In this document: piece after piece, positions 8,828 to 16,749 of the stretch
Layout: every line of letters begins with the position of its first letter
Numbering within the stretch: position 1 is the first letter of the stretch
NCBI RefSeq assembly: GCF_902459645.1
Contig: NZ_CABPSK010000002.1
Location: 1,116,001 to 1,180,000, forward strand
DNA length: 64,000 nucleotides
Reading direction: 5' to 3'
Source: Pandoraea pneumonica
Lineage (GTDB): Bacteria; Pseudomonadota; Gammaproteobacteria; Burkholderiales; Burkholderiaceae
The notes under the pieces: generated by a model
Database searches by the model: none
Told to the model about the DNA's origin: nothing
The model's input: the letters and a program-made list of their open reading frames with translations, nothing else
Translations under genes and position numbers: made by a program

Positions 8828-9628
8828 ATGAACCGAATTCCAAAGGGTGGTGTCCTCGACGACGAGCCGCCAGCGCGAGTGTCGCGCGGGGTGCAAAGCG
8901 TGGACGTTGCTGCGCGCGTGTTGCAGGCACTCGCGCAGGCACGGCGTCCGCTGGCGCCGGGCGATCTCGCTGCGCTCGCGGGGCTGCCGCCCGCTCAGGC
9001 CCATCCGTATCTGGTGAGTCTCACGCGGCTTGGCCTGCTCAAGCGCGACCCGATGGCGGGCAGCTATACGCCGGGCCCGATGCTGCTGCGTCTGGCGTTA
9101 CTCCATTTGGAGAACGACCCGGCGTATCGCGCTGCCGTGCCGCGCGTGGTCGCGCTCGCACGCGAGACCGGCTTTTGCGTAGCGATTTGCACGCCAGCCT
9201 CGCAAGGCCCGCTCGTCGTGCATTTCGAGCGTGCGGCGTTTCCGCTGCATGTGAACTTGCACGTCGGCTCGGTCATGTCGCTCACCACCACGTCGACCGG
9301 ACGGGCGTTCTGCGCGTTCACGCCGCAAGCCGAATGGCCGCAGGCGTGGCAGGAGCAAATGCCGAGCCATGCGGATGAACAACGACAGTTCGCCGCGCTG
9401 CTCGACGAAACGCGCGCGAAAGGCATGGCGCGCAGCGTGAACACGCCCAGCCCATCGGTGAGCAGTTTGTGCGCGCCCGTATTCGACGCGAGTGGGCGAT
9501 TGCGGCTCACGCTGACCGCTATCGGCCCGACGGCCGCGCTCGATGTCGATTGGCAGGGGGGTGCCGCGCACGCTCTGCGAACCACGGCGAGCGCGGTTGC
9601 CGAGCAGGTCAATGGGGAGACGGCATGA
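8828..9628 (+). CDS. IclR-family transcriptional regulator (first of a tandem pair)
   Basis: A 266-residue protein with an N-terminal winged helix (GVQSVDVAARVLQALAQ... LAALAGLPPAQAHPYLVSL) and a C-terminal IclR effector domain. It probably controls the divergent MBL-fold/hydroxylase genes through the palindrome at 8657-8677. Its stop overlaps the start of the next gene (ATGA), which also encodes an IclR protein with the same HTH pattern, so the two probably arose by duplication and are translated together. Confidence 0.85.
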   Translation: MNRIPKGGVLDDEPPARVSRGVQSVDVAARVLQALAQARRPLAPGDLAALAGLPPAQAHPYLVSLTRLGLLKRDPMAGSYTPGPMLLRLALLHLENDPAYRAAVPRVVALARETGFCVAICTPASQGPLVVHFERAAFPLHVNLHVGSVMSLTTTSTGRAFCAFTPQAEWPQAWQEQMPSHADEQRQFAALLDETRAKGMARSVNTPSPSVSSLCAPVFDASGRLRLTLTAIGPTAALDVDWQGGAAHALRTTASAVAEQVNGETA

Positions 9629-10494
9629 CAGACGGCACAGCAAACAGCGCAAAAGAAGAAACAAACGCGCCATCGAAGCCGCAGCGCGGCATTCAGGCAT
9701 TGGAAAGCACGGGCGCTTTGCTCGAGGCGCTGGTTGCCGCCGCACGCCCATTGCCGCTCAACGGTTTGGCACGCGAAGCGGGCATGGCCCCGGCCAAGGC
9801 CCATCCGCATCTGGTGAGTCTTCAGCGCGCGGGGCTGCTCACGCGCGATGCGAGCGGCAACTTTGAAGCGGGTTCGCTCAGTCTCGAATTGGGGTTGATG
9901 GCGTTGCAGCGCCTCTCGCCGACCGGCGAAGCCGAGCCCGAGATATTGGCGCTCGCTGAGGCCACCGGACTGTCGGCCGCGATGGCGGTGCTGGGGCCGG
10001 TGGGGCCAACGGTGGTTCGCTTGGAAGAAGCCATGCGGCCGCAGCACGTGAGCTTGCGCATTGGCACTGTGCTTTCACTGGTGAATACCGCCATCGGACG
10101 CACGTTCGCGGCCTTTCTACCCGAAGCCGTCCTCGACGGCATGCTGGCGCAGGAAAGTGTGCGCATGGCGGGGCTGGGCGCCGAGGGACGCGCCGCAAAG
10201 CCGCCGAAGGATTACGCGGCGAGGCTCGCCGACATTCGTACGCATCGCCTCGATACGGCGTTGAGCAACCCCGTGCCCGGCATCGATACGGTGGCGGTGC
10301 CAGTCTTCGATCACACGGGCGAGGTCACGCTGGTGCTCGCAGTGATGGGTTCGTCCGGCAGTTTCGATACCTCGCAGGCGGGTGTCCCGGCCCGCACGCT
10401 GCTGGCGGCGGCGCATCGCTTGTCGTGGCGCTTTGGTGCGGTCGGTCGGCTGCCTGACGACTCCGACGTCGTTACGCCGCCAGACGCGCAATAG
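9625..10494 (+). CDS. IclR-family transcriptional regulator (second of a tandem pair)
   Basis: A 289-residue regulator starting MTDGTANSAKEETNAPSKP, with GGGGAGA upstream and an ATGA overlap with the preceding IclR gene. The helix-turn-helix region (LNGLAREAGMAPAKAHPHLVSL) closely parallels that of its neighbour. Two adjacent, translationally coupled IclR proteins could form heterodimers or heterotetramers at one operator. The frame is open further upstream, but that part is antiparallel-free overlap with the first gene and is not used. Confidence 0.84.
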   Translation: MTDGTANSAKEETNAPSKPQRGIQALESTGALLEALVAAARPLPLNGLAREAGMAPAKAHPHLVSLQRAGLLTRDASGNFEAGSLSLELGLMALQRLSPTGEAEPEILALAEATGLSAAMAVLGPVGPTVVRLEEAMRPQHVSLRIGTVLSLVNTAIGRTFAAFLPEAVLDGMLAQESVRMAGLGAEGRAAKPPKDYAARLADIRTHRLDTALSNPVPGIDTVAVPVFDHTGEVTLVLAVMGSSGSFDTSQAGVPARTLLAAAHRLSWRFGAVGRLPDDSDVVTPPDAQ

Positions 10495-10635
10495 CAACAA
10501 AGCGGTACCACATCAGCGCCGTGGCAATCGTGGCGATTGGTCGAAATACGTGAGGCGTCGCGCGGGCACGACGCGTGCGGCCGCCAGATTGGGCGATGTC
10601 ATGGCTGCAAGGTAAGATGAGCGCCAACGCCATCC

Positions 10636-12078
10636 ATGTCATTCCGACACACTGCCGCCATGACTCGCATGCCCGTCGAATCCCGTGGGAACGCTGCCGC
10701 GCTGGCCTTGAGGTTGATGCCTCTGATGCTTGCCGCGTTGCTGAGCGCCTGTGCTTCAACGACCCAGCAGCAGCCGGGTCCGGCGCAGCCCCCCGAATCT
10801 GCGGCGCATGTCGACGGCATGCCAGCCGACTGGACGTTGGTCTCGACGGTGATCGTGAGCCGTCATGGCGTTCGGTCTCCGACACATGCCCATCCCCCGC
10901 TCGATAAGATCAGTCCCGACGCGTGGCCCGGCTGGGCCGTACCTGCCGGGTATCTGACCGCGCGCGGCGGGTCGCTCGCTGAGCGCATGGGCCGCTACTA
11001 CGGCGACTGGCTGCGTGCGCGCCGCGTCTTGCCCGAGAACGCTTGCCCCGCACCGGCCACCGTGTATGGCTGGGCCGACATCGATCAACGCACGCGCGAG
11101 ACTGGCAACGCGTTGTTGCAGGGCATTGCGCCCGGCTGCGACATGCGCACGGCCCATCAAACCGACCTCACCACTTACGACGCTGTGTTTCACCCCGTGG
11201 CCGCTGGCGACTGCCCGCTCGACCCGGGGGCCGCGCGGGGTGCGATCGAAGCGCGTCTTGCGCCCGATGGCGTCGCAGGGCTGAACAAGCGCTATGCGGC
11301 CACGCTGGCTCGCATGAGCGAAGTCCTTAACTATTCGCGCAGCCCCGCGTGCGGTGCGCAAGGGGGCTGCAAGCTCGAAGACATACCGACGCGCTTACGC
11401 GTGGAAGGCGACGGGAGCGGCGTGACGTTGCGAGGGGCGCTGGGGAGTGCGGCTTCGGCGTCGGAAGTCTTCCTGCTGCAATACGGCGAAGGCTTCCCCG
11501 ACAACGATGTCGCATGGGGACGCATTCGCGACGAGAGCGACTGGGCACGCTTGCTGGAAGCGCACAACGCGCAGCGCGACCTGCTCGACCGCACGCCCTA
11601 TCTCGCGGCCACCAACGGCACACCGCTGCTCGCCGTCGTGCTCGATGCGCTGACCCGCTCGGCGGCCGACGCCGGGGCGCCGCCGCCTGCACCGGTTCGC
11701 GGCCCGGTACTGCCCGTGGGCAACCGAGTGTATGTATTGACCGGCCATGACACCAACGTGGCAAATCTAGCGGGCATGCTCAAACTCGATTGGCAACTTG
11801 CCGGTCAGCCCGACAACACCCCGCCCGACGGCGCGCTGGTGTTCTCGCTCTGGCGTAATCCGGCGGGTGAGCCGTTCGTGCGCGTCGAATTCGTCTATCA
11901 GTCGATGCATCAAATGCGCCATCTCACGGCGCTCTCGCTGGACGAGCCCGCCAAGCGCATTGCGCTGCCGCTAGCCGACTGCACCGACGGCCCCGATGGC
12001 CGTGCATGCCGCTGGCCCGCCTTTGCGCAACGGGCGAAAGCGGCACTCTCACCGGCGTGTCTCGAGGCGGTTAAGTAA
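10636..12078 (+). CDS. histidine acid phosphatase lipoprotein (phytase/glucose-1-phosphatase type)
   Basis: Hydrolyses phosphomonoesters by a covalent phosphohistidine. The RHGVRSP motif (His77) and the distant GHDTN motif (His371-Asp372) are the two halves of the branch 2 histidine phosphatase active site. The N-terminus has a signal sequence ending LMLAALLSAC, a lipobox with Cys39, so the protein is probably anchored in a membrane facing the periplasm. Several Cys pairs fit disulphides of an exported enzyme. The start is uncertain: ATG at 10636 is used, but ATGs at 10660 and 10669 give a more usual signal peptide. Likely role: releasing phosphate from organic phosphates. Confidence 0.86.
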   Translation: MSFRHTAAMTRMPVESRGNAAALALRLMPLMLAALLSACASTTQQQPGPAQPPESAAHVDGMPADWTLVSTVIVSRHGVRSPTHAHPPLDKISPDAWPGWAVPAGYLTARGGSLAERMGRYYGDWLRARRVLPENACPAPATVYGWADIDQRTRETGNALLQGIAPGCDMRTAHQTDLTTYDAVFHPVAAGDCPLDPGAARGAIEARLAPDGVAGLNKRYAATLARMSEVLNYSRSPACGAQGGCKLEDIPTRLRVEGDGSGVTLRGALGSAASASEVFLLQYGEGFPDNDVAWGRIRDESDWARLLEAHNAQRDLLDRTPYLAATNGTPLLAVVLDALTRSAADAGAPPPAPVRGPVLPVGNRVYVLTGHDTNVANLAGMLKLDWQLAGQPDNTPPDGALVFSLWRNPAGEPFVRVEFVYQSMHQMRHLTALSLDEPAKRIALPLADCTDGPDGRACRWPAFAQRAKAALSPACLEAVK

Positions 12079-12083
12079 GTAAT

Positions 12084-12111
12084 CGCAAATAAGTCACCGC
12101 AAATAAGTGAC
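12084..12111. repeat. 14-bp tandem direct repeat, two copies
   Basis: CGCAAATAAGTCAC is followed directly by CGCAAATAAGTGAC (one mismatch), just after the phosphatase stop and before the YbjN-like gene. It may be a regulatory site or a small replication-slippage duplication. Confidence 0.7.
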
Positions 12112-12169
12112 CGCTTTCTAAGCGTCGCTTCGAATGGGGGAGTGTCAACTACCCCTTTGGAGTCCCGCG

Positions 12170-12595
12170 ATGCAAGACCACATTCAAACCCTGCTCGATC
12201 ACCTTCAACGCGAAGGCTTCTCGGCACACCTCGACGAAGACGGGGACATTGCCTTCAAGCGCGAAGGGTTGCAGTACGTGCTGTGCTTTGACGAGAGCGA
12301 TCCGGGCTACGGCAAGCTCTTGCTGCCCAACGTCTATCAGATCGAAACACAGGACGAACTCCACCGCGCGCTCGTGGCGATGGACGAGATCAACCGTCAA
12401 ATGAAAGTGGTGAAGATCTATACCGTGCGTGACCACGTGTGGCTCACCGTGGAGTTGTGGTTCGAGGATCAGACGTGTTGGTGCCCGCTGCTCGCACGCT
12501 CGATGCGCGCGCTGAGTCACGCGTTGACAAAGTTTGCCGAGGCGGTCAATGCGAGTACGCCGAAGCCGGTGAGCGTTCGGCGCTTGAACGCGTGA
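12170..12595 (+). CDS. YbjN-like domain protein
   Basis: A 141-residue soluble acidic protein (MQDHIQTLLDHLQREGFSAHL...) with the pattern of YbjN-type proteins: an N-terminal helix, then a beta sheet with acidic turns (LDEDGDIAFKREG), and a C-terminal helix. Family members resemble type III secretion chaperones and affect motility and stress responses in enterobacteria. GGAG lies before the ATG. Assignment is by overall pattern only; a plain hypothetical is the alternative. Confidence 0.55.
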   Translation: MQDHIQTLLDHLQREGFSAHLDEDGDIAFKREGLQYVLCFDESDPGYGKLLLPNVYQIETQDELHRALVAMDEINRQMKVVKIYTVRDHVWLTVELWFEDQTCWCPLLARSMRALSHALTKFAEAVNASTPKPVSVRRLNA

Positions 12596-12600
12596 GGAGG

Positions 12601-12672
12601 GTGTCGTAGCGGGTGTCACGGCGAGTGTCACGGCGCGTGTCACAGCGGGTGTCGCCAGGAGTGTCGCCGGGA
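12601..12672. repeat. 12-bp minisatellite, six tandem copies
   Basis: Six head-to-tail 12-base units starting GTGTC: GTGTCGTAGCGG, GTGTCACGGCGA, GTGTCACGGCGC, GTGTCACAGCGG, GTGTCGCCAGGA and GTGTCGCCGGGA. The array begins five bases after the YbjN-like stop and ends 88 bp before the sigma-like gene. Units vary, so the array is not newly made. A multiple of three in unit length would keep any frame open, but no gene clearly uses it. Confidence 0.9.
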
Positions 12673-12760
12673 CGCCACGCGCGCAAGGAATCGTAAAATT
12701 CGCGCACCGCCACAGCGGCCAAACTCACGTAGAATTCGCGGCTGGACTACGTGAGCCCGC

Positions 12761-13492
12761 ATGAAACGCGACGATATCGAAAACGAAGAACTCACGCGCC
12801 TGTTGCGCAAGTTTGGCCAACCGGGGGACGGCAGTGCCGCCGTCAAAATGGCCCATCGCGAGTTTTACAACCGCATGGCTGGCGCACTCGACCGACAGGC
12901 CCTGCAAGCCACCGGCTTCAACGACGACCTCGCCCGCCAGACCGTTCAGGAGGCGTGGTGCCGGATCGTGACGGGCGCGCAGGACTACGATCCGTCGCGA
13001 GCCTCCGTCAAAACCTGGGTCAACATGATCACCCGGTACTGCGCGCTCGACGTGCTGCGCGTGTACTACAAACACTCCCGCTTCACCGATGACGGTGCCA
13101 AGTTGCCCGACGATATGTCGGGCAATATGGCGGGTGATGTGCCGGTCGACGACCCTGACGACATTGCCTGCGAATGGCCGAGTGCTGCCGACGGCATTTA
13201 TGGCGACCAGATCCAGCGTGCCGTGCGCAAGTGTCTCGAGGCGCTTCCGGCCGGTAAGAATCCCAACTACCGTTTGGCGATGGAGCTGGCGCTCGACGAA
13301 GACCTCTCGTATGCCGATATGACCGTGGAGTTGCAACGCACCTTGCCACCGGATGTGTTCATCAATGCCGAGCAAGTGCGCGGCTGGGTCAAGAAAGCGC
13401 GTGAGCGTATGCGTGGATGCGTCTCGCGCAAATTGGGGATGACGTCCGCCAGCACTGGCAAAACCGGCGCTTCGAAGGAGATGGGCGAGTGA
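12761..13492 (+). CDS. ECF-type sigma factor-like protein
   Basis: A 243-residue protein whose N-terminal half has the pattern of sigma-70 region 2 (QTVQEAWCRIVTGAQDYDPSRASVKTW followed by ITRYCALDVLR). The C-terminal part (LSYADMTVELQ... VRGWVKKARERMRGCVSRKL) looks like region 4 with its helix-turn-helix. An acidic linker of about 40 residues separates them. The next gene overlaps it and encodes a membrane protein resembling an anti-sigma factor, the usual ECF arrangement. The match to known ECF groups is weak, so a divergent group is likely. Confidence 0.72.
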   Translation: MKRDDIENEELTRLLRKFGQPGDGSAAVKMAHREFYNRMAGALDRQALQATGFNDDLARQTVQEAWCRIVTGAQDYDPSRASVKTWVNMITRYCALDVLRVYYKHSRFTDDGAKLPDDMSGNMAGDVPVDDPDDIACEWPSAADGIYGDQIQRAVRKCLEALPAGKNPNYRLAMELALDEDLSYADMTVELQRTLPPDVFINAEQVRGWVKKARERMRGCVSRKLGMTSASTGKTGASKEMGE

Positions 13493-14181
13493 AGCAAGAC
13501 GAACTGGAACGTTTCCGCTCGCTGGCGTTTTTCTACGCATGCGACAAGCTCGACGCCAAAGAGCGGGCATGGATGGATCAACAACTCGCGGCACATCCCG
13601 ACTGGCAAGCCATCGTGGCGGAGGAGCGCGAGTTCGCGAGCGCGACACGCGAAGCCATCGAAACGAGCTACACCGAGCGTGCGCCGCTCGTGGCGTTCGA
13701 CGATTTACCCGATGCCACGACAATTGCTGCCCGAGGGCAGCCTAAGGGCGATGCAGCGACTGGCAAGCGTCAGCCACTAACGCTTGCCGAGCGCTTGCGC
13801 CGCTGGTGGCGCGCACCGGTGGGCCGGGGTTGGGCATTTGCGTCGGTGGCGGCGCTGGCCTTGTTGGCTGGGCTGCAAACCATGCGTCTGGCCGGGCTGG
13901 AGAAGCTCGCGGTGCCGACGGAGAGCGCAAGTACGATACGTGGCGGCGGCGCGTCGCCCGCGCCGGGCGTGCCGCTCTTGCAGGTGATCTTTGTCGAGAC
14001 GACAACCATTGCGCAAATTCGCAAGACGCTGGGCGACCTGCAACTCGACGTCGTGCGCGGCCCGGACGAAGACGGCATGCTCTGGCTGGCCGTACCTGCG
14101 GGCGACCCTAAGAAGGCGTTGGCCGATCTCAAGGCTACCGGCCTCATCGTCTACGGCGACGTCGCGAGCGACGGCAAATAG
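13489..14181 (+). CDS. anti-sigma factor-like single-pass membrane protein
   Basis: A 230-residue protein read from a GTG that overlaps the stop of the sigma-like gene (GTGA), with GGAG upstream. The N-terminal half (ELERFRSLAFFYACDKLDAKERAWMDQQLAAHPDW) is the cytoplasmic helical domain typical of anti-sigma factors, without a HxxxCxxC zinc motif. One membrane segment follows (GWAFASVAALALLAGLQTM), then a periplasmic domain of about 95 residues ending in a small alpha/beta pattern. It would hold the sigma-like protein inactive at the membrane. Confidence 0.72.
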   Translation: MKQDELERFRSLAFFYACDKLDAKERAWMDQQLAAHPDWQAIVAEEREFASATREAIETSYTERAPLVAFDDLPDATTIAARGQPKGDAATGKRQPLTLAERLRRWWRAPVGRGWAFASVAALALLAGLQTMRLAGLEKLAVPTESASTIRGGGASPAPGVPLLQVIFVETTTIAQIRKTLGDLQLDVVRGPDEDGMLWLAVPAGDPKKALADLKATGLIVYGDVASDGK

Positions 14182-14212
14182 CACTGACGGCTGGCAAGAC
14201 AACATGTCGATG

Positions 14213-14236
14213 ACGGGGACTTCGGTCCCCGTTTTT
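14213..14236 (+). terminator. intrinsic terminator after the anti-sigma gene
   Basis: Stem ACGGGGAC / GTCCCCGT with a TTCG loop, followed by a T-run (GTTTTTC). It closes the sigma/anti-sigma unit. Confidence 0.85.
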
Positions 14237-14264
14237 CATTTCTGCGACGCCTTCAAAAAAATCT

Positions 14265-14294
14265 TAAAAAAAGTCGACCGGTTTTCCGGTCGAC
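14265..14294 (-). terminator. minus-strand terminator-like hairpin
   Basis: Stem GTCGACCGG / CCGGTCGAC with a TTTT loop. Read on the minus strand it is followed by a run of seven T, so it would stop antisense transcription entering from the right. It stands 29 bp from the plus-strand terminator. Confidence 0.55.
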
Positions 14295-14405
14295 CTCCGA
14301 ATGGGGGAGTAACTGCTGCGACGCACGCCACCTGCCAACGGTGGTGCCTGCCGATCAGCGGAGCTACCCACGCCGATGAGGCGACCTTATTGCGGAGAAA
14401 ACGAC

Positions 14406-15191
14406 ATGAAGCAACGTGGAAAGATTTTGCGCGACACGAGCGCTGGCCCCGGTCTGGTGATGATCGGCACCCGTCAACATCCGTTCGATCTGGAGGGCGT
14501 GTGGCAATCGACGCAGGCCCCGGCGGTGAACATGACGGTCGAGGCGCTGCTCGACGACGCGGGCAAGGTGGTCATGCTCAGCGTGGTCTCCGAGAGCCAG
14601 TTGGCGCGCGAAGCCGCCGACGACGCGATGGCAGCCGTGAAGCAGAAGGGCAACGCACTCGTCGCCCGCTTCGGAGCTCGCACGCTGGGCGCGATCGCGC
14701 TGCTGGCCATCGGCTGGTTCATGCTCAATGTGCTCTCGGTGCAGGTCTCGGCGAACTATCGCGTGGGCATCTCGTTCTGGAAGCTGCTGGGTTTGATCAA
14801 CTCGCCGGGCGGTGTGATCAATTCGCTGGGCGGCAATGGCGGTAGCGCAGGGCTGTACGGGCTGGTGGCGGTGCTGGCGCTGGTCGCGCCGCTCGCGCCT
14901 TACTTCGCGAAAGACCGCCGCGCGCATCTCGCCAACCTGTTGCCGCTCGTCTTCATGGTCGCCGTTGGCATTGCCATCTACCTGAACATCAGCGACGGCC
15001 TGTCGCAAGCGCAGTCGGCCGCGTCGATGTTCGGCGGTCGCGACGCGGGCCGCATGGCCTCGGACTTTGCCTCGCAGATGGTGCGTGAGGCGCTCAAGGC
15101 GATCTCGCTGGGCGTCGGTGCCTACCTCTCGCTGATCGTCAGCGTGTATCTCGCAGGCATCGGACTGCGCGGCTACCTCGCGCAACGCTAA
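14406..15191 (+). CDS. polytopic membrane protein, unknown function
   Basis: A 261-residue protein starting MKQRGKILRDTSAGPG with GGAG upstream. The first 90 residues are soluble and beta-rich (HPFDLEGVWQSTQAPA...VNMTVEALLDDAGKVV). Four hydrophobic segments follow, at about 92-112, 148-168, 176-194 and 238-258, with a Gly/Asn/Ser-rich loop (INSPGGVINSLGGNGGSAG) between the first two. I do not recognise the family. It lies between the anti-sigma-like gene and a lipoprotein gene and may belong to the same envelope function. Confidence 0.75.
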   Translation: MKQRGKILRDTSAGPGLVMIGTRQHPFDLEGVWQSTQAPAVNMTVEALLDDAGKVVMLSVVSESQLAREAADDAMAAVKQKGNALVARFGARTLGAIALLAIGWFMLNVLSVQVSANYRVGISFWKLLGLINSPGGVINSLGGNGGSAGLYGLVAVLALVAPLAPYFAKDRRAHLANLLPLVFMVAVGIAIYLNISDGLSQAQSAASMFGGRDAGRMASDFASQMVREALKAISLGVGAYLSLIVSVYLAGIGLRGYLAQR

Positions 15192-15269
15192 TTCAACGCT
15201 AGTCGGCGGCAAACCGTCTGCCCCGAAAGCCACCACATCGCTACGCCAACTCAACAGGATTCGACTGCC

Positions 15270-16061
15270 ATGACTACGCTCAATCACATGTTTTCGTCCG
15301 CTGCCCCCGCCAAGCGCTTGCTGATCGCTACGCTTATCGCCACCGCCACCATGGGGCTGGCCGCGTGTGGCAACAAGGGCAGCGATGCCCCAGCGGAAAA
15401 AGCTGCAGCAGCCCCGTCCAATCTCAACGACGTGAAGTCGCCGCAGGCCGCACAGCAACTGCAAAAACAAATGGTGCAGGACAGCTTGCCGAAAGCCGAC
15501 CCTGCCACGCCCGACGCCAGCTATGTCGAACTCAACAGCGGCAATCAGTTGATGTACTCGTATCTGGCGCTGGCTGATCTGCCGGTCGACTACGATCAGG
15601 TGGCGCGCCGCATGTCGCGCGACTACGCAAATTCGAATGACGAATTCCGTAAGCACGACCTGCTTGATGCGCTCAAGCCGAAGATCGAGGCATCGGTGGC
15701 GCAAGCGAAGGCGCAGCGTTACTTCCGCATGACCATCACCAACGGCATTCGCCAGTACGCGTTCGACAAGAAGGCGTTCCCGCTGGACGGCTCGCTCTCG
15801 GAGACCGGCTCGTATCGGTACTTTCTGGACAACGGCGAATACCGCCTGAGCTTTACCAACGGCGATCGTTTCCGCGATCTGGCCGTGCAGGACGAGAATG
15901 CCGCGCGCAAGATCGAATCGATGCGCGCACGCGGCGACACGCCGAATCTGGTGGTCTACGGTTTCACTCAGTCGGCGGATATCGCGAACAAGGCCGTGAG
16001 TGCGCAGATCGTGAAGGTGGCGCTGGTGGACCGTCAGGGCAACGTGCTGGCGTCGCAGTAA
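15270..16061 (+). CDS. exported lipoprotein, possibly DUF4852 family
   Basis: A 263-residue protein with a signal sequence ending MGLAAC (lipobox Cys33), then an Ala/Pro-rich linker and a mixed alpha/beta domain of about 200 residues (SYVELNSGNQLMYSYLALADLPVDYDQVARRMS...). The layout resembles DUF4852 lipoproteins, but this is from memory of pattern only. It lies 78 bp after the membrane protein and is probably co-transcribed. Its TAA stop directly abuts the stop of the convergent GNAT gene. Confidence 0.72.
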   Translation: MTTLNHMFSSAAPAKRLLIATLIATATMGLAACGNKGSDAPAEKAAAAPSNLNDVKSPQAAQQLQKQMVQDSLPKADPATPDASYVELNSGNQLMYSYLALADLPVDYDQVARRMSRDYANSNDEFRKHDLLDALKPKIEASVAQAKAQRYFRMTITNGIRQYAFDKKAFPLDGSLSETGSYRYFLDNGEYRLSFTNGDRFRDLAVQDENAARKIESMRARGDTPNLVVYGFTQSADIANKAVSAQIVKVALVDRQGNVLASQ

Positions 16062-16538
16062 TTACTCAGCCAATTCGAGCTTCATGCCTTCGTGGGTGGC
16101 ATGGAAGCCGAGACTCTCGTAAAAACGCCGTGCATCGTCACGGCGTTTGTCCGTGGTGAGTTGCACGAGCGTGCAGCCCGCGGCACGCGCCCGCGCGAAC
16201 ACTTGCTCGAAGAACCAGCGTCCCACGCCTTGCCCACGACACGCGCTCGAGACGCGCACGCCTTCGAGCAACGCCCGAGTCCGGCCACGCCGTGACAACC
16301 CTGCGATGACCGTGAACTGCATCACGGCAAGCAACTGCCCATCGCGCTCGACCACCAGATATTCGTTGCCGCCTTGCGCCATCATCGCGTCGAACGCGCG
16401 TTGGTAGATCGGCAAGTCTTGCGGGGCGGTGCTCTCGCGGGACGTGCCAAGCACATCGTCGGCCAGTAAGGCGATGACCGCAGGCAAGTCTTCACGTGTG
16501 GCGCTGCGCATCTTGGCGCTCGCAAGGAAATCGTTCAT
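16062..16538 (-). CDS. GNAT-family N-acetyltransferase
   Basis: A 158-residue GNAT protein. It has the acetyl-CoA pyrophosphate loop pattern RGQGVGRWFFEQVFARARAAG and the preceding strand with LLEGVRVSSACRG, followed by the closing RRFYESLGF motif. It would transfer an acetyl group from acetyl-CoA to a small molecule or peptide amine; the substrate is not readable. Its stop abuts the stop of the convergent lipoprotein gene with no spacer. Confidence 0.87.
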   Translation of the reverse strand: MNDFLASAKMRSATREDLPAVIALLADDVLGTSRESTAPQDLPIYQRAFDAMMAQGGNEYLVVERDGQLLAVMQFTVIAGLSRRGRTRALLEGVRVSSACRGQGVGRWFFEQVFARARAAGCTLVQLTTDKRRDDARRFYESLGFHATHEGMKLELAE

Positions 16539-16634
16539 GTCGTGGGTCCGGAGGGTTGGGGGCGCTCGTCAGCTTACTCCCCGGCACGACATTCATCGAC
16601 ACAAAGCCATAAGCGCATCGTGGCTTTCTTCTAA

Positions 16635-16686
16635 TTTACTTCGTGAGCGAAATAAAATACGACATATACTTCGCGTACGAAATAAA
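16635..16686. promoter_or_regulatory. pair of palindromic operators, probably for the MarR regulator
   Basis: Two related inverted repeats 30 bp apart, start to start: TTTACTTCG-TGAG-CGAAATAAA at 16635-16656 and TATACTTCG-CGTA-CGAAATAAA at 16665-16686. Both share ACTTCG....CGAAATAAA. Three helical turns of spacing puts them on one face of the DNA. They lie upstream of the hydrolase-marR unit, the usual place for MarR autoregulation. Confidence 0.6.
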
Positions 16687-16749
16687 TCAAAAACCGAAAA
16701 CTCATTCATTGGCGCGCCCTCCCGATGTTGCGCGCCGAGGAGCGGTGTC

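Noticed and set aside
12546-12728. Short minus-strand frame encoding repeated Asp-Thr-Arg units across the 12-bp repeats
   Set aside because: The repeat peptide follows simply from a 12-bp DNA repeat read in frame; there is no ribosome site or other support.
14364-15704. A minus-strand open frame of 446 codons opposite the membrane protein and lipoprotein genes
   Set aside because: Low-complexity Arg/His-rich translation. The opposing frames have signal and membrane segments with proper ribosome sites.
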